From: Verrucomicrobiota bacterium
GTDB taxonomy: Bacteria > Verrucomicrobiota > Verrucomicrobiia > Opitutales > Opitutaceae
Assembly (NCBI GenBank): GCA_019136515.1
Contig: JAGVUB010000142.1
Coordinates: 1-64,000 of the forward strand
Reading direction: 5' to 3'
Length of the DNA stretch: 64,000 nucleotides
The notes under the pieces were generated by a model. That model was given only the letters and a program-made list of their open reading frames with translations, was not told where the DNA came from and ran no database searches. The position numbers and the translations under genes are program-made. Numbering within the stretch: the stretch's first letter is position 1; the number at the start of each line of letters is the position of its first letter. This document shows, piece by piece, positions 7,444 to 18,480 of the stretch.

Positions 7444-10400
7444 CGGAACGGTTTCTCGCGATCCGGAGGATCGACTCGATGATGCTGTCCATTTGGGCGT
7501 AGGTCAGTTTGACGCCCCGCTCGCTTTGCAGCCTGAAGAGCAGGTCATCGAGGTCGTTCCGCATCCGGTTTTGTGCGTCCGCATTTTCGCGCCAGCGCAC
7601 GACGGCATGGCGTCGGATGATGGCCTCGATCTCGCAGGCCAACTCCCCCAGCAATCGAGCGATACTTTCCTCCGCTTTGTCTGGCTGCTTCTTGCTGCCA
7701 TAGGTGCCAGCCTCCTCTTCCACCATCCCGCCATTGGAGCCAAGGTCGGAGACCTGCTCCTTCAGGGCGCCATAGAAAGCCTTGGCTAGGTCACTGTCCC
7801 GCACGCTGGCAGGCGTGTCGTCGTGGCTGCCGTCACGGACGCGCTCCATGATTTCGGTCACCTTCTTGAGCAACTCAGCTTCGCTGATGCGTTGGGCTTT
7901 GTAGGCGTCGATCGCCTCTTGCAGCAGGAGAGAGAACTTCCGGTAGAAGAACGGATCCTCCTCCATCTTCTCGGTAATCGTCTTCTTGGTCCGGTTGGCG
8001 ATCACCTCAGCCTTGCCGCGGGTGCTGGTGACGCGGTCCACTTCGGCCTCGAACGCCTCGCGTTCGAAGATGTTCACCGGCTCGACCACCTGGATCACTT
8101 CCTCGGCCGGCACATAGGTCGCCAGCATCTTCTGGATCTGCTTCTCGTAGTCCTTGTAGTCGATTTCCTCGGCGAAGCGGATCTTCACCGAAGCCCGGAT
8201 CTTCTGGAACAGCACGGCGTCGCGCTTGTAGCGCTCTACCTTCGCCGGAGGCGTCGTCTGGATCCACGAGAGACTCGACAACCCGAGCTTGAGGAGGCGC
8301 GAGAATCGTGAGACCCGGTTGTAGAATTCCTCGCGCTTGAGCGGATCCGCCAGCGCCAGGATGTAGGCCTCGTCATCCTGCTTGTTCGGCAGATCTCGGA
8401 ACATCTCCCATGCCGCGTCGTGTGCTACCGGCAACTGCTTCAGCTCCTCCCGGACGTCCGTGAGAGCACCCTCGAGGTCATCCGGATCAAACAACTGGCC
8501 GGCGAGCTTGCTGTAGAGTTCGAGGGCATCGTGCAGTTCCCCGATCACGCCGTGGTAGTCGATGATGTAGCCGTAGTCCTTACCGGGGTGCAGGCGGTTC
8601 ACACGGGCGATGGCCTGGAGGAGCGTGTGCTCCTTGAGGCTGCGGGCGATGTAGAGCACGACATTGCGCGGTGCGTCGAAGCCCGTGAGCAGCTTGTCGA
8701 CGACAATGATGATCTCCGGTTCGTCGCCCTTCTTGAAGGCGTCGATGACGTTGCGGTTGTAGTCCTTCTCGTTGCCGTGCTTCCCCATCTGCGCCTTCCA
8801 GAAGCGCAGCACGTTCTCATCTGTGGCGGTGTCTCCTTCACCCTCGCGGTCATCCGGAGCGGAAATCAGGACTTCGGAGGTCACCTTACCGATCTGATCG
8901 AGGTAGCTCTTGATCAGCAGCGCCTCGCGCTTACCGGGTGCAGTGAGCTGGCCCTTGAAGCCCGTTCCCTTCCAAGTCTTTCCGAAGTGGCGAGAGACGT
9001 CCCAAGCGATGAGGTAGAGGCGGCTTTCGATCCGGGTGAGTTCGTCGCGCGACGCAAACTTCCGCTTCAAGTCGGCCTTCTGGTCAGTGTTCAGCCCTTC
9101 GCACAGCTCCTCAAACATCCGGTCGACGGCCTTCTGGTTCACGTCCTGAAGAATGTGGCGCCCTTCGTAGAGCAGGGGCACGACGGCTTTGTCCTCGACT
9201 GCGTCTCGGATCGTGTAAGGAGGCTCGATGATTCCGCCGAACTTCTGCGCGGTGTTCTTCTCCTTCTTCATGAGCGGCGTGCCCGTGAAGCCGACGAAGC
9301 ACGCGTTGGGCAGCGCCTTGAGCATGCGCAGGTTTGCCTCGCCGTATTGAGACCGGTGGCTCTCGTCCACCAACACAAACAGGTCGGTGTCTGTGTTGCG
9401 GAAAGTGTCGTTGGCCTTCGCCGCGGCGCCGAACTTGTCGAGCACCGTGGTGATCACGGGCACGTGCTCGTCTTCGATGAGTTCGATCAGGTGGCGCCCA
9501 GTCTTCGCCTGCTGCGGCTCCTTTCCGCACTGGTGGAAGGTTTTCCAGATCTGCTCGTCGAGATCGATACGATCCGTGACGAGGATGATGCGAGGATTCG
9601 GGAGGCTCTCTGTCGGCTCCAAGGCGAGGGCCTTCGCGAGCATCACCATCGTGAGCGACTTGCCTGATCCCTGCGTGTGCCAAATGACGCCACCACGGCG
9701 CCGGCCATCCTCATCACGGACGCGAAGACGCTCCATCGTCTTTCTGATCGCGAAATACTGCTGGTAGCGAGCGATCTTGCGCACCGTGCCGCCTTCGTCA
9801 AAGAGGGTGAACTGCCGGACGATTTCGACCAGGCGGTCAGGACGGCAGATGGAGAAGATCAACCGATCTTGTCCGGTCACTTCCCGCGGACCTGCGGACG
9901 CCATCTCTTCAAAGTGTTTCCGCGCATAGGCGAATTCGCCTGCGAAGAGCTTCTCGTGCTCCTCTCGCCGAGGCAGGGTGCCGATTGCCGTGTGCACGTC
10001 GGAGTCGGAGTAATACAGCTCTCTCCAGGCGGCCCAGAACTTCTGTGGTGTCCCCGTGGTGGCATAGCGCCCGTCATCCTTATTGAGCGCGAGTAGCACG
10101 GGAGCATAGGTGTAAAGGTGGGGAATCTCGGCGTCTTCCTGATTCCGCAGGTGCTGTTTGATTGCGGCCTCCAACGAGTCCTTTTCATCGCGTCGCTTAC
10201 ACTCGATCACGATGAAGGGAATGCCGTTGACGAAGCAGACTATGTCCGGCCGCCGGCGTTCGTGGCTGCCCATCCGCTCGACCCGGAACTCGGCGGTGAC
10301 ATGAAACGAATTGTTGTGCGGATGCTCCCAGTCGATGAAACGCAGGGTGCGCCCTTTGGTTTCGCCATCCACCTCTTGATCGATGGAGACACCCAGCGTA

Positions 10401-10702
10401 ATCAGGTCGAAAATGGATTCACTCGTGCGGCACAACCCGTCGAATGGAACGCTCCGGAGTTTCTCGATAGCCTGGGCAATGGCCTCTTCGGTGAACGGAA
10501 TCTCCCTCCCCTTGGTCACGACTCGATTGATGCGGCGGAGTTGTGTCGCGAGAATCTGTTCCATCAACACACCCCCAAGCTTTCCCCGACGTTCGACCGC
10601 CACCTCCTCGGGCGAGAGGTAGCTGTAGCCCAGTTGTTGAAGGAGCTGGATCGCCGGGATCTGGCTGACGTGTGACTCAAGAAAGTTGGGAGCAAGGCTC
10701 AT
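7436..10702 (-). CDS. hsdR: Type I restriction enzyme, ATP-dependent translocase/endonuclease subunit HsdR
   Basis: A 1088-residue R subunit. The N-terminal PD-(D/E)XK nuclease is D153...E167-C-K169 (RRPDIVCF, IVIECKRRD). SF2 motor motifs follow: Walker A GSGKS at 345-349, DESH at 446-449, and the motif-VI region ARVNRLHPGKDYGYI further on. The protein translocates DNA with HsdM/HsdS and cleaves unmethylated foreign DNA. The frame stays open upstream to 10909, but ATG at 10702 is chosen because the protein then starts like other HsdR chains and its ATG overlaps the cap3 stop as ATGA. Unusually, the gene is separated from hsdS by four CBASS genes. Confidence 0.95.
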   Translation of the reverse strand: MSLAPNFLESHVSQIPAIQLLQQLGYSYLSPEEVAVERRGKLGGVLMEQILATQLRRINRVVTKGREIPFTEEAIAQAIEKLRSVPFDGLCRTSESIFDLITLGVSIDQEVDGETKGRTLRFIDWEHPHNNSFHVTAEFRVERMGSHERRRPDIVCFVNGIPFIVIECKRRDEKDSLEAAIKQHLRNQEDAEIPHLYTYAPVLLALNKDDGRYATTGTPQKFWAAWRELYYSDSDVHTAIGTLPRREEHEKLFAGEFAYARKHFEEMASAGPREVTGQDRLIFSICRPDRLVEIVRQFTLFDEGGTVRKIARYQQYFAIRKTMERLRVRDEDGRRRGGVIWHTQGSGKSLTMVMLAKALALEPTESLPNPRIILVTDRIDLDEQIWKTFHQCGKEPQQAKTGRHLIELIEDEHVPVITTVLDKFGAAAKANDTFRNTDTDLFVLVDESHRSQYGEANLRMLKALPNACFVGFTGTPLMKKEKNTAQKFGGIIEPPYTIRDAVEDKAVVPLLYEGRHILQDVNQKAVDRMFEELCEGLNTDQKADLKRKFASRDELTRIESRLYLIAWDVSRHFGKTWKGTGFKGQLTAPGKREALLIKSYLDQIGKVTSEVLISAPDDREGEGDTATDENVLRFWKAQMGKHGNEKDYNRNVIDAFKKGDEPEIIIVVDKLLTGFDAPRNVVLYIARSLKEHTLLQAIARVNRLHPGKDYGYIIDYHGVIGELHDALELYSKLAGQLFDPDDLEGALTDVREELKQLPVAHDAAWEMFRDLPNKQDDEAYILALADPLKREEFYNRVSRFSRLLKLGLSSLSWIQTTPPAKVERYKRDAVLFQKIRASVKIRFAEEIDYKDYEKQIQKMLATYVPAEEVIQVVEPVNIFEREAFEAEVDRVTSTRGKAEVIANRTKKTITEKMEEDPFFYRKFSLLLQEAIDAYKAQRISEAELLKKVTEIMERVRDGSHDDTPASVRDSDLAKAFYGALKEQVSDLGSNGGMVEEEAGTYGSKKQPDKAEESIARLLGELACEIEAIIRRHAVVRWRENADAQNRMRNDLDDLLFRLQSERGVKLTYAQMDSIIESILRIARNRSDV

Positions 10703-11211
10703 CTGTGCTTGGATCCTTCGACTATTGGGAGCTGGTGAAAATCTGTGTCGGTGTGGAGGCTTACCCAAAGCCCTTCGAATGAAATCTCGGTCCCAAGAAT
10801 GAGCATCACGAGACCGGCAAGTTGGTGGCGGGAATCGCGGAAACAGTCTGCCATCGAGCGGAGATCGACTGCCGACGGTGTCGGACGAGGTTCGGGATGT
10901 GTGTGCCACTCACCGATGAAATGCAGGCCAGACCGGAACCGCTTATCGATCACTCTTTGCTGGTTACTAAGAGTCGGAACAAATGCGAAGCGCGTTCGTC
11001 TGTCGGTTGCGACCGGTTCGGTAGCACAAACAACCCTCACCAAGTTGGTCTCGATGGTGGCCAACAACATGCCCCCGGCTTCCGGAGCGGAACTACTTGT
11101 CTGGCGAAACCGTTCAACAGTCGCGAGCGCCTGTGGCTCTATCCGAAGAATCTCGTTTCCGCGCCCCGTGCGCAGTTCGATGCCGTTAGTTGCTGTAGTT
11201 GCCCAGTCCAT
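10699..11211 (-). CDS. cap3: CBASS Cap3-like JAB/MPN isopeptidase
   Basis: A 170-residue JAMM/JAB deubiquitinase-fold protein. The metal site is complete: E44 in PEAGGMLL, then H103-x-H105-P...S113-x-x-D116 (EWHTHPEPRPTPSAVD). In type II CBASS, Cap3 removes the CD-NTase from proteins to which Cap2 has linked it and so opposes Cap2. The start is one base after the cap2 stop, and the stop overlaps the hsdR start by 4 bases. The JAB plus E1-E2 plus CD-NTase order is diagnostic, so the CBASS assignment rests on context as well as motif. Confidence 0.9.
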   Translation of the reverse strand: MDWATTATNGIELRTGRGNEILRIEPQALATVERFRQTSSSAPEAGGMLLATIETNLVRVVCATEPVATDRRTRFAFVPTLSNQQRVIDKRFRSGLHFIGEWHTHPEPRPTPSAVDLRSMADCFRDSRHQLAGLVMLILGTEISFEGLWVSLHTDTDFHQLPIVEGSKHR

Positions 11212-11212
11212 G

Positions 11213-12949
11213 TCAGCGGCCGATTAGGCACTCGTGAGCCACGGGCCAAGGTTGCGAGTGAAAAGTGCCGTGCGGAGATAGATTGAGCATCTTATCCCAT
11301 GGCGCCCGCGGACTAAGGCCGTGAATTTCGAACTGGTCTCTCGGGCCAAGAAAGGTTCGCACTTCCGATTGCGTGCACCGCCCCGAGAGAAAGTCAGCCG
11401 TTAGGCGGACGGTCATCGCTGCTGTTGGCATCATTTCAGCGACACCATACGGCTGGAAAAATCCGCTGCATCCGCGACCTTGGATTTGCTTTGTCGCTTC
11501 CGGATCGGTGACGCTGAGTTTGAACTCGCCCCATTGGTTGCACCCGCAGGCGAGACAACCGCCTTCGATCGGGTGCACAAGCATCGCGTGCCCGGCGATG
11601 CCATGAGGTTCGATCCATGCAAAGATTACCGGCGGCGCCCCCGCAGCACGTCGCGCCCAGTAGTTGAGGTCATAATCGACACTCCATGCGCCTATCGTCG
11701 AAACGATTAGGTCCACGCCCTGAAGTCGAGATGGGCTGATCGAGACAATCTGCTCTAGATCGAAATCCAACTTCTCGATCTCAAGGTGAGGTGATTCCAT
11801 CTGGAGGAGCAATCGCAACGCTTCCGCCTTCTTTTTCCCGACCTGAAGCCCACCCAGCACGTGTCGGCCGGCGTTGTCCCAGCTTAGCGTGTCGTTGTCG
11901 ACGAGGAGAAGACTGCCAACCCCCATTCGGGCCAGCATGTGAGCGACATATCCGCCGAGTGATCCACAGCCAACGACTGCGACACGTTTTGAGGAGAAAT
12001 CGACCCCATTTCCGCCGCGCATTCTGATGTGTTGCGCATGGACGGATTGGACTGCGTGTCGGTATACTGGGGCGTCAATCGTTAGTGCACGCGCCCTGGT
12101 CTTCACTACCTCCCACGGCACGTGACCTTGCCTAAATCCTCTTGTGACGTCTTTGCCTTTACCCGCCGCATGAGCGGTGAAGCTCACCGCCGCGTCGATG
12201 TGCCCCGTTACGGTTGGTGTCCGGAGTGTCACGAGGAAGCTGCCATTTCCCCAACAGAGATGATGGTGGATAGCCCCTGCAAGATGCTCAGATGTTGGCT
12301 CAATTAGGGCCAACAATTCGCCGACCGTTCGGGGAAACGCAGAAGGAGAGAGTCTGGCGGGAAGGTCAACGCGCTCGACTATCCCAATCGAATGAATGGC
12401 ATCTTCGCCTTTGCCTGCTCGTTTGCACCATGCCCGGAGTTTTGCTTCATCGGCCGCCAAGATTTTGTGCGCGGAATCGCTGAAGCAAAAGGCTTGTTTC
12501 GGTATCTCTGCGTCAGGTGTTAGGACGAGCACGTCCTGGAGTGCGGTTTGCCAGTAGTTGAAAAACTCAGCATCGAAATCACCCTCTTGCGGCGATTCAA
12601 GAATTGCTCGTGCCCGAGTAAGGACGAAATCAATCGCAGCTTCCGGCGCCGCGATGGGCGTAACTGCGGCATTAGTTGTCAGGCACAAACTGCCGTTTCC
12701 ATTTACATGAGGAATGACAAACCGGAAGTTACTAACTGGCTTTACCCGGATCTCCGGCAGGCTTGACGGGAACGTCTCTGTCAGGCGAATTTCCGCTGCG
12801 ATCGCCGTGCCCTTGATTTCCAGAGCAATCTCCCAGGCGCGTGGATAGGATGGATCGCTAAACTCTTTCGCCGCGGGAAAGAGTTCGGTTAGCCGTCGCG
12901 CGGCTTTATCAGCCGCGGCCGTAAACCTATCCTGGAAGACCGGTGACAT
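11213..12949 (-). CDS. cap2: CBASS Cap2-like E2-E1 fusion (ubiquitin-like conjugation enzyme)
   Basis: A 578-residue protein with an E2-like N-terminal domain: the HVNGNGSLCL motif gives candidate catalytic Cys89. After a linker comes a ThiF/E1 adenylation domain (VAVVGCGSLGGY, GCGSLGG at 327-333, D351 in LLLVDND). Cysteines at 465-470 (GGCLACGC) and C494 (GRGCSGFF) are candidates for zinc binding and for the E1 thioester. In type II CBASS, Cap2 activates the C-terminal glycine of the CD-NTase and links it to target proteins, priming nucleotide second-messenger synthesis. The gene abuts the CD-NTase with no spacer. The length fits the E1-E2 fusion form. Confidence 0.92.
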   Translation of the reverse strand: MSPVFQDRFTAAADKAARRLTELFPAAKEFSDPSYPRAWEIALEIKGTAIAAEIRLTETFPSSLPEIRVKPVSNFRFVIPHVNGNGSLCLTTNAAVTPIAAPEAAIDFVLTRARAILESPQEGDFDAEFFNYWQTALQDVLVLTPDAEIPKQAFCFSDSAHKILAADEAKLRAWCKRAGKGEDAIHSIGIVERVDLPARLSPSAFPRTVGELLALIEPTSEHLAGAIHHHLCWGNGSFLVTLRTPTVTGHIDAAVSFTAHAAGKGKDVTRGFRQGHVPWEVVKTRARALTIDAPVYRHAVQSVHAQHIRMRGGNGVDFSSKRVAVVGCGSLGGYVAHMLARMGVGSLLLVDNDTLSWDNAGRHVLGGLQVGKKKAEALRLLLQMESPHLEIEKLDFDLEQIVSISPSRLQGVDLIVSTIGAWSVDYDLNYWARRAAGAPPVIFAWIEPHGIAGHAMLVHPIEGGCLACGCNQWGEFKLSVTDPEATKQIQGRGCSGFFQPYGVAEMMPTAAMTVRLTADFLSGRCTQSEVRTFLGPRDQFEIHGLSPRAPWDKMLNLSPHGTFHSQPWPVAHECLIGR

Positions 12950-13999
12950 TCAGCCGAATCGGGTCTCCTTCTTAACGAATGGCGCGGTCGGCGTGACCGG
13001 AGCGATTCCGCCACCGCGGTCACCCTTGTCATCATCGTCGTCATCCTTCGCATCGAACGCCTCAAGGAACCCATCCGTTTGGAACACCCAGTCCCAAGCT
13101 TCGCGGGTAGCTTTCTTGTTGGTATTCGGACTCCAAGTGACTGCGAGTTTCTCAAGAGCTTCGGTCACGCGCTTGCGGAGTTCGATCATGTTCGAATCAC
13201 TTTCGGACTTCGTTAGTCGATCTTGCTGTGTCTTCGATTGGGCTCGATTGAAGACGACAAGATTCTTCTGAAGCCGGTCGGCCATCTTTTGCAGGAGGAA
13301 GAAGAACGCCTTGTCGTCCCGGCCAGCTGAACGCTCGAAACACTCATCGGCTAGCATGGTGAGTTTCAGTCCGTTCGGCATGTCCCACTTGTCGCCGCGA
13401 CTGCGCGCAAAGCGCTTCAGCAGTCTGATCATGCGGCGGAACTGGCTCCCTGCGTCTTCTTGGAGCTTGTTTAAGTCTTGGACCTGCCTCTCAAACCAAA
13501 CGTTGATTTCAGTGGGATCGGAAGCACGCCAACCGTTCTCTCCCGCGAGTTCTTGGCTCTCATCCTTGGTGTCCGCGTTATGGACGCGGAATGATGGCAC
13601 ATCGACGTGATACCCTTCCGCGTAGAATACACGCACGCAGTTACCGATAATCTCCGGTTGTTTGTTGAACTTGTCGTCCTTGAGCGCGTCTCGGACCATC
13701 TCCTGCACTTCGCGGGCGCCCATGCTGATTAGCCCGAGCAAGCTGTCCTTCAAACTATCCGCGAGAAAACTGACACCGTCGTCGATGTCATAGTCGCTGT
13801 CCTTCTCCTGAACGGTGGTTCTGATAGCCATCGAGCCTTGAGCGATGAAGGAACGGATCTTCACCCGTTCGGGTAGGTTTGCCTTGAGGCGATTGCGGTT
13901 TGCTTCGCGCTTTGCATACAAGTCGTCTCGAACAGCATCGGAGAGGTTTACCTTCTCCGCCTCGTAGGCCTGAATCTGGCGGTGGTAGTCAATTGTCAT
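12950..13999 (-). CDS. CD-NTase (cGAS/DncV-like nucleotidyltransferase) of a type II CBASS
   Basis: A 349-residue protein with all catalytic features of CD-NTases: G55-S56 (AQGSMAIRTT), the metal-binding pair D71-x-D73 (SDYDIDDG) and the third acid D133 (HVDVPSF). It makes a cyclic oligonucleotide on phage infection that activates the effector. The C-terminus is a flexible Gly/Pro/Thr tail ending in ...TRFG, the terminal glycine expected for conjugation by Cap2. The frame stays open to 14269, but ATG at 13999 matches the family N-terminus and overlaps the upstream stop as ATGA. The product is not visible from sequence. A cyclic triadenylate is suggested only by the NucC-like effector. Confidence 0.92.
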   Translation of the reverse strand: MTIDYHRQIQAYEAEKVNLSDAVRDDLYAKREANRNRLKANLPERVKIRSFIAQGSMAIRTTVQEKDSDYDIDDGVSFLADSLKDSLLGLISMGAREVQEMVRDALKDDKFNKQPEIIGNCVRVFYAEGYHVDVPSFRVHNADTKDESQELAGENGWRASDPTEINVWFERQVQDLNKLQEDAGSQFRRMIRLLKRFARSRGDKWDMPNGLKLTMLADECFERSAGRDDKAFFFLLQKMADRLQKNLVVFNRAQSKTQQDRLTKSESDSNMIELRKRVTEALEKLAVTWSPNTNKKATREAWDWVFQTDGFLEAFDAKDDDDDDKGDRGGGIAPVTPTAPFVKKETRFG

Positions 14000-14766
14000 G
14001 ATTGGGGTTGGTTGGAATTGTAGGAAAGGCGTGCGGCATACGCCGTCCAGTCCACGGCTGGAACGGTGGCCAGTGATTGCAGGCGCGAGAGCAGGCGAAA
14101 CGCGAAATACGCGAGGGCGTTGTCTGTCGGCCCAAACGAATACGCGTTCGATCCGGCGAAGGTGTCGAAGCTCGCGCCCGTGGCAGCAAAGCCGCAATCT
14201 ATAGCCTGATCTCCGACGAGACTTCCGTGAACTTGCTGAAACGCCTCGCTTCGGAAGCCATCTTTCCAATCGACATCGATGGCCAGTATTCCAGCCACTA
14301 TGTGTCCTGGCTTTTTCGCTGGATAGACTCCGCCGGCATGAGGAATCTCCACGGAGGTTCTAGTCAAACGGCGCACCGACTCGGCCTTCTTGGCGGCGTA
14401 TTCGAGATAGCCCTTGTCGACCTTTGGTTTGCACTCGAAAACCGCGTAAACCGCCTCGGCCGGCACGTAACGATGTTTGTCGTTGTCGAGTAAGGTTGGC
14501 GTATATTGGCGATCGAATACAACGATGTCGACAGAGTGGCTGACGCTCCCAAGCGAATCGATGACAATGGCCTTCTCGATGGTGTAACGGTTTGGAAGGT
14601 ATTTCCGCAGAAAGTCGATGAAATGCTGTTCGTTCACCTCGCCGCGATCTCCCGCATGGGTGATACGCTGCGATGACTTGAGGGAGGCAATGAGGCACGT
14701 CTGCTCGGTCGCAAATGCCTCACGAAGGAATGTTGTGTCCTGCGGAATTTGGTTTTCAGCGCTCAT
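13996..14766 (-). CDS. nucC: NucC-like CBASS effector endonuclease
   Basis: A 256-residue PD-(D/E)XK nuclease. The active site is visible as D80 (SVDIVVFDRQY) and E111-C-K113 (VYAVFECKP). From memory of E. coli NucC (D73, E104, K106), the D-to-E-to-K spacing is the same, and flanking text such as VVFDRQY, YAVFE and IPHAGGxYPAK also matches. NucC is a cA3-activated hexameric dsDNase that destroys host DNA (abortive infection). It lies directly upstream of the CD-NTase with ATGA overlaps to hsdS on one side and the CD-NTase on the other. The well-studied E. coli NucC goes with HORMA/Trip13 (type III); here it is paired with Cap2/Cap3. Confidence 0.88.
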   Translation of the reverse strand: MSAENQIPQDTTFLREAFATEQTCLIASLKSSQRITHAGDRGEVNEQHFIDFLRKYLPNRYTIEKAIVIDSLGSVSHSVDIVVFDRQYTPTLLDNDKHRYVPAEAVYAVFECKPKVDKGYLEYAAKKAESVRRLTRTSVEIPHAGGVYPAKKPGHIVAGILAIDVDWKDGFRSEAFQQVHGSLVGDQAIDCGFAATGASFDTFAGSNAYSFGPTDNALAYFAFRLLSRLQSLATVPAVDWTAYAARLSYNSNQPQS

Positions 14767-15974
14767 GTTCTGTCGGGTGTTACACGGGTCTTGCCCGTAA
14801 GGAGTTGCTGCATGAGGCCGCGCTTCTGCTGGTCGAGGGCGGTGTGCGCATTATGCAGGAGTTGAAGTTCGGCGTCAGCGGCATCGAGAACGTCCGCGAT
14901 GGCGTTTTGCTCGGCGAATTCCGGGATCAGGAACTTCTCGTGCTCAAAGTCTGCCATCACGAACGTCATCTTCTCGATGTGGACGCCGTGACTACAGACC
15001 AGGGCATGATGCCAAAAGCGACGGGTGCGGCAGAGATGACCAATGAATCTCGCACTGAGTGCGGTCGCATCACGCGGCACAAGGACTTCATAGGAATCCG
15101 AAGCATAATAGCCGTCACACTCGGGCGGAACTACGCCGAGACCGCCATGAACCACCTGCATGCGGGAGATGATAAAATCCCCAGCGCGCACCTGCTTCAT
15201 GACCTTCGTCTTGATGTCGCGACCATGAAGTGCTTCGCGAAATAGGACGCCTTCAGCGCGGCGGCGGGCGCTCACCAAGTGGTAAAGATGGTCGTCATCG
15301 AAGGTGACATAGCGATCTTCGGTCCGCATCAACTCACCGAATCGGTGCTTTCCCCAAGGTTTGCTGAACCCCGGCAGGCGCCGTTTGCCGGTGAGGAGCT
15401 GCTGCATGAGTCCTTGCCTGCGGCGCGCTTTAGCGGCGATGAGGGTATCAAGGGTCTCCAGTGAGTCATCCCACGAACCGAAAATGTCGGCTAGCTTTCG
15501 CTGCATCCGAAGATCCGGAAGAGGGATGAGCATCTTCGCGACAGAGCCGACATTAAGATGCTTTTGGGCCAGCCCATTCTGCATTCCCAGCGCCTGCGAT
15601 CGGCCATAGCTGCTGTTGAAAAAGGAACAGAGATACCGGCTGTCGATCAGTTCTTGGCGTGGCCTTGCGAATACAAGGTCGATACAGTTGGTGCCTGCAT
15701 ATTCTTTCGGAACGACGCACGCCACACCCGGTGCTCCGGTGCGAACAATCAACACATCATTTTCGCGCAACTTGGATTTGGCGTTCTTCCGGTCTCCCTC
15801 CTTTGTGAGGTAGACCCAGTTCGAATCATTGACGCGATTCTCCCGGACATTCTGAGAGCGAAATGCCCGGATGCCGCTGTCGTCCGTGTAATACTTTGAA
15901 GGCTCGATGACGATACCGACCGAAACACGATCGCAGACGGCAGAAACGGGAGTCTGTGGCCATGCGCTGTTCAT
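14763..15974 (-). CDS. hsdS: Type I restriction-modification specificity subunit HsdS (two target-recognition domains)
   Basis: A 403-residue S subunit with two target-recognition domains. Each ends in a helix spacer and the same sequence, (R/K)RQGLMQQLLTGK or QKRGLMQQLLTGK, at about 195 and 390. This repeated unit is typical of type IC-like HsdS, where the two halves read the two parts of a split DNA site. It overlaps rhuM upstream and nucC downstream by 4 bases each (ATGA). A second, half-size S gene lies upstream of hsdM. Confidence 0.92.
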   Translation of the reverse strand: MNSAWPQTPVSAVCDRVSVGIVIEPSKYYTDDSGIRAFRSQNVRENRVNDSNWVYLTKEGDRKNAKSKLRENDVLIVRTGAPGVACVVPKEYAGTNCIDLVFARPRQELIDSRYLCSFFNSSYGRSQALGMQNGLAQKHLNVGSVAKMLIPLPDLRMQRKLADIFGSWDDSLETLDTLIAAKARRRQGLMQQLLTGKRRLPGFSKPWGKHRFGELMRTEDRYVTFDDDHLYHLVSARRRAEGVLFREALHGRDIKTKVMKQVRAGDFIISRMQVVHGGLGVVPPECDGYYASDSYEVLVPRDATALSARFIGHLCRTRRFWHHALVCSHGVHIEKMTFVMADFEHEKFLIPEFAEQNAIADVLDAADAELQLLHNAHTALDQQKRGLMQQLLTGKTRVTPDRT

Positions 15975-16989
15975 TTCTCCCCCTCCGGCATCTTGAGCAG
16001 CTTCTTCTCAGCGTCTTCTAGCTGTTTGATATCCTCCCGGTCGGCTTCGATGGCTTCGGCGGCCCGGCGCTTCTCGTCGAACTCAGCGTAGCGCTCCTCG
16101 GCGATGACCTTCATGTTCTCGTGGCTGATGGAACCGGCACTGCTGAGCACAGGGCGGTCGTTGAACTGCAGCAGCCGGTCCACATTGGTGCGCCAGAAAT
16201 CCAGGGTAAGTGTCTTTCCGTCCTTCGCTCGAAGTTCCGCCTGGTCGAGGAAGATCACGACGAGCCGGTTGAGCGTATCAATCTCGTCCTTGGACAGGTA
16301 GTTCTTCGCGATGATGACGTCCTGCTTGCGCACGCGGCTGCCGCTCCATGACTGGAGGGCCATATTGGGCGCTGCGGGGTCAGCGCGGCTGACGACGATC
16401 TCCGCGGCCGTCTTCTGCGTGACGGCGTAGAGCATCTTGTTCTGCACCTCGGCGAAGAAGAGCCCGGTCTCGGGACTCTCGCGGTAATCGGAGCTGAGGG
16501 CGAAGAGGTCGCGGACCTTCTGGTAGAACCGCTTCTCCGAAGCCCGGATCTCCCGGATGCGGGCGAGCAACTCGTCGAAGTAGTCGAAGCTACCGGGATT
16601 CTTGAGCCGCTCGTCGTTCATGACGAAGCCCTTCACCAGATACTCGCTCAAGTTGGCCGTCGCCCACTGTCTAAACTGGGTGCCGCGGGGACTCTTCACG
16701 CGGTAGCCGACCGCGAGGATCATCTCCAGACGGTAAAGCTTCACCGAGCGGCGGACCTCACGATCACCCTCCACACGAACCATTAAGGATTCCTTAATAG
16801 TTCCATCGGGTGACAGCTCGCCTTCATCCAAGATGTTCTTGATGTGGATGTTGACGTTGGCTGTGGACGTGTCGAACAGGGCAGCGATCTCCGCCTGGGA
16901 AAGGTAAACGGTGCCACCCTCGATCCGAAGCCGGATGTCGGGCCGCCCGTCCTTGGCCGGGTAGATGATGATCCTCTCGGTGTCGTTGC

Positions 16990-16993
<4 letters not shown>
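15971..16993 (-). CDS. RhuM-family protein embedded in the restriction operon
   Basis: A 340-residue protein of the RhuM family, first noted as a Salmonella pathogenicity-island gene and common inside type I R-M loci. The N-terminus has the family's conserved text, VYLSQAEIAALFDTSTANVN and IHIKNILDEGEL, which reads as a winged or HTH-like DNA-binding part. Later come the family's YRLEMILAVGYRVKSPRG and FRQWAT segments, then a charged C-terminal helix. The biochemical role is unknown. It overlaps hsdM and hsdS by 4 bases on each side. Confidence 0.9.
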
Positions 16994-18466
<1,473 letters not shown>

Positions 18467-18480
<14 letters not shown>

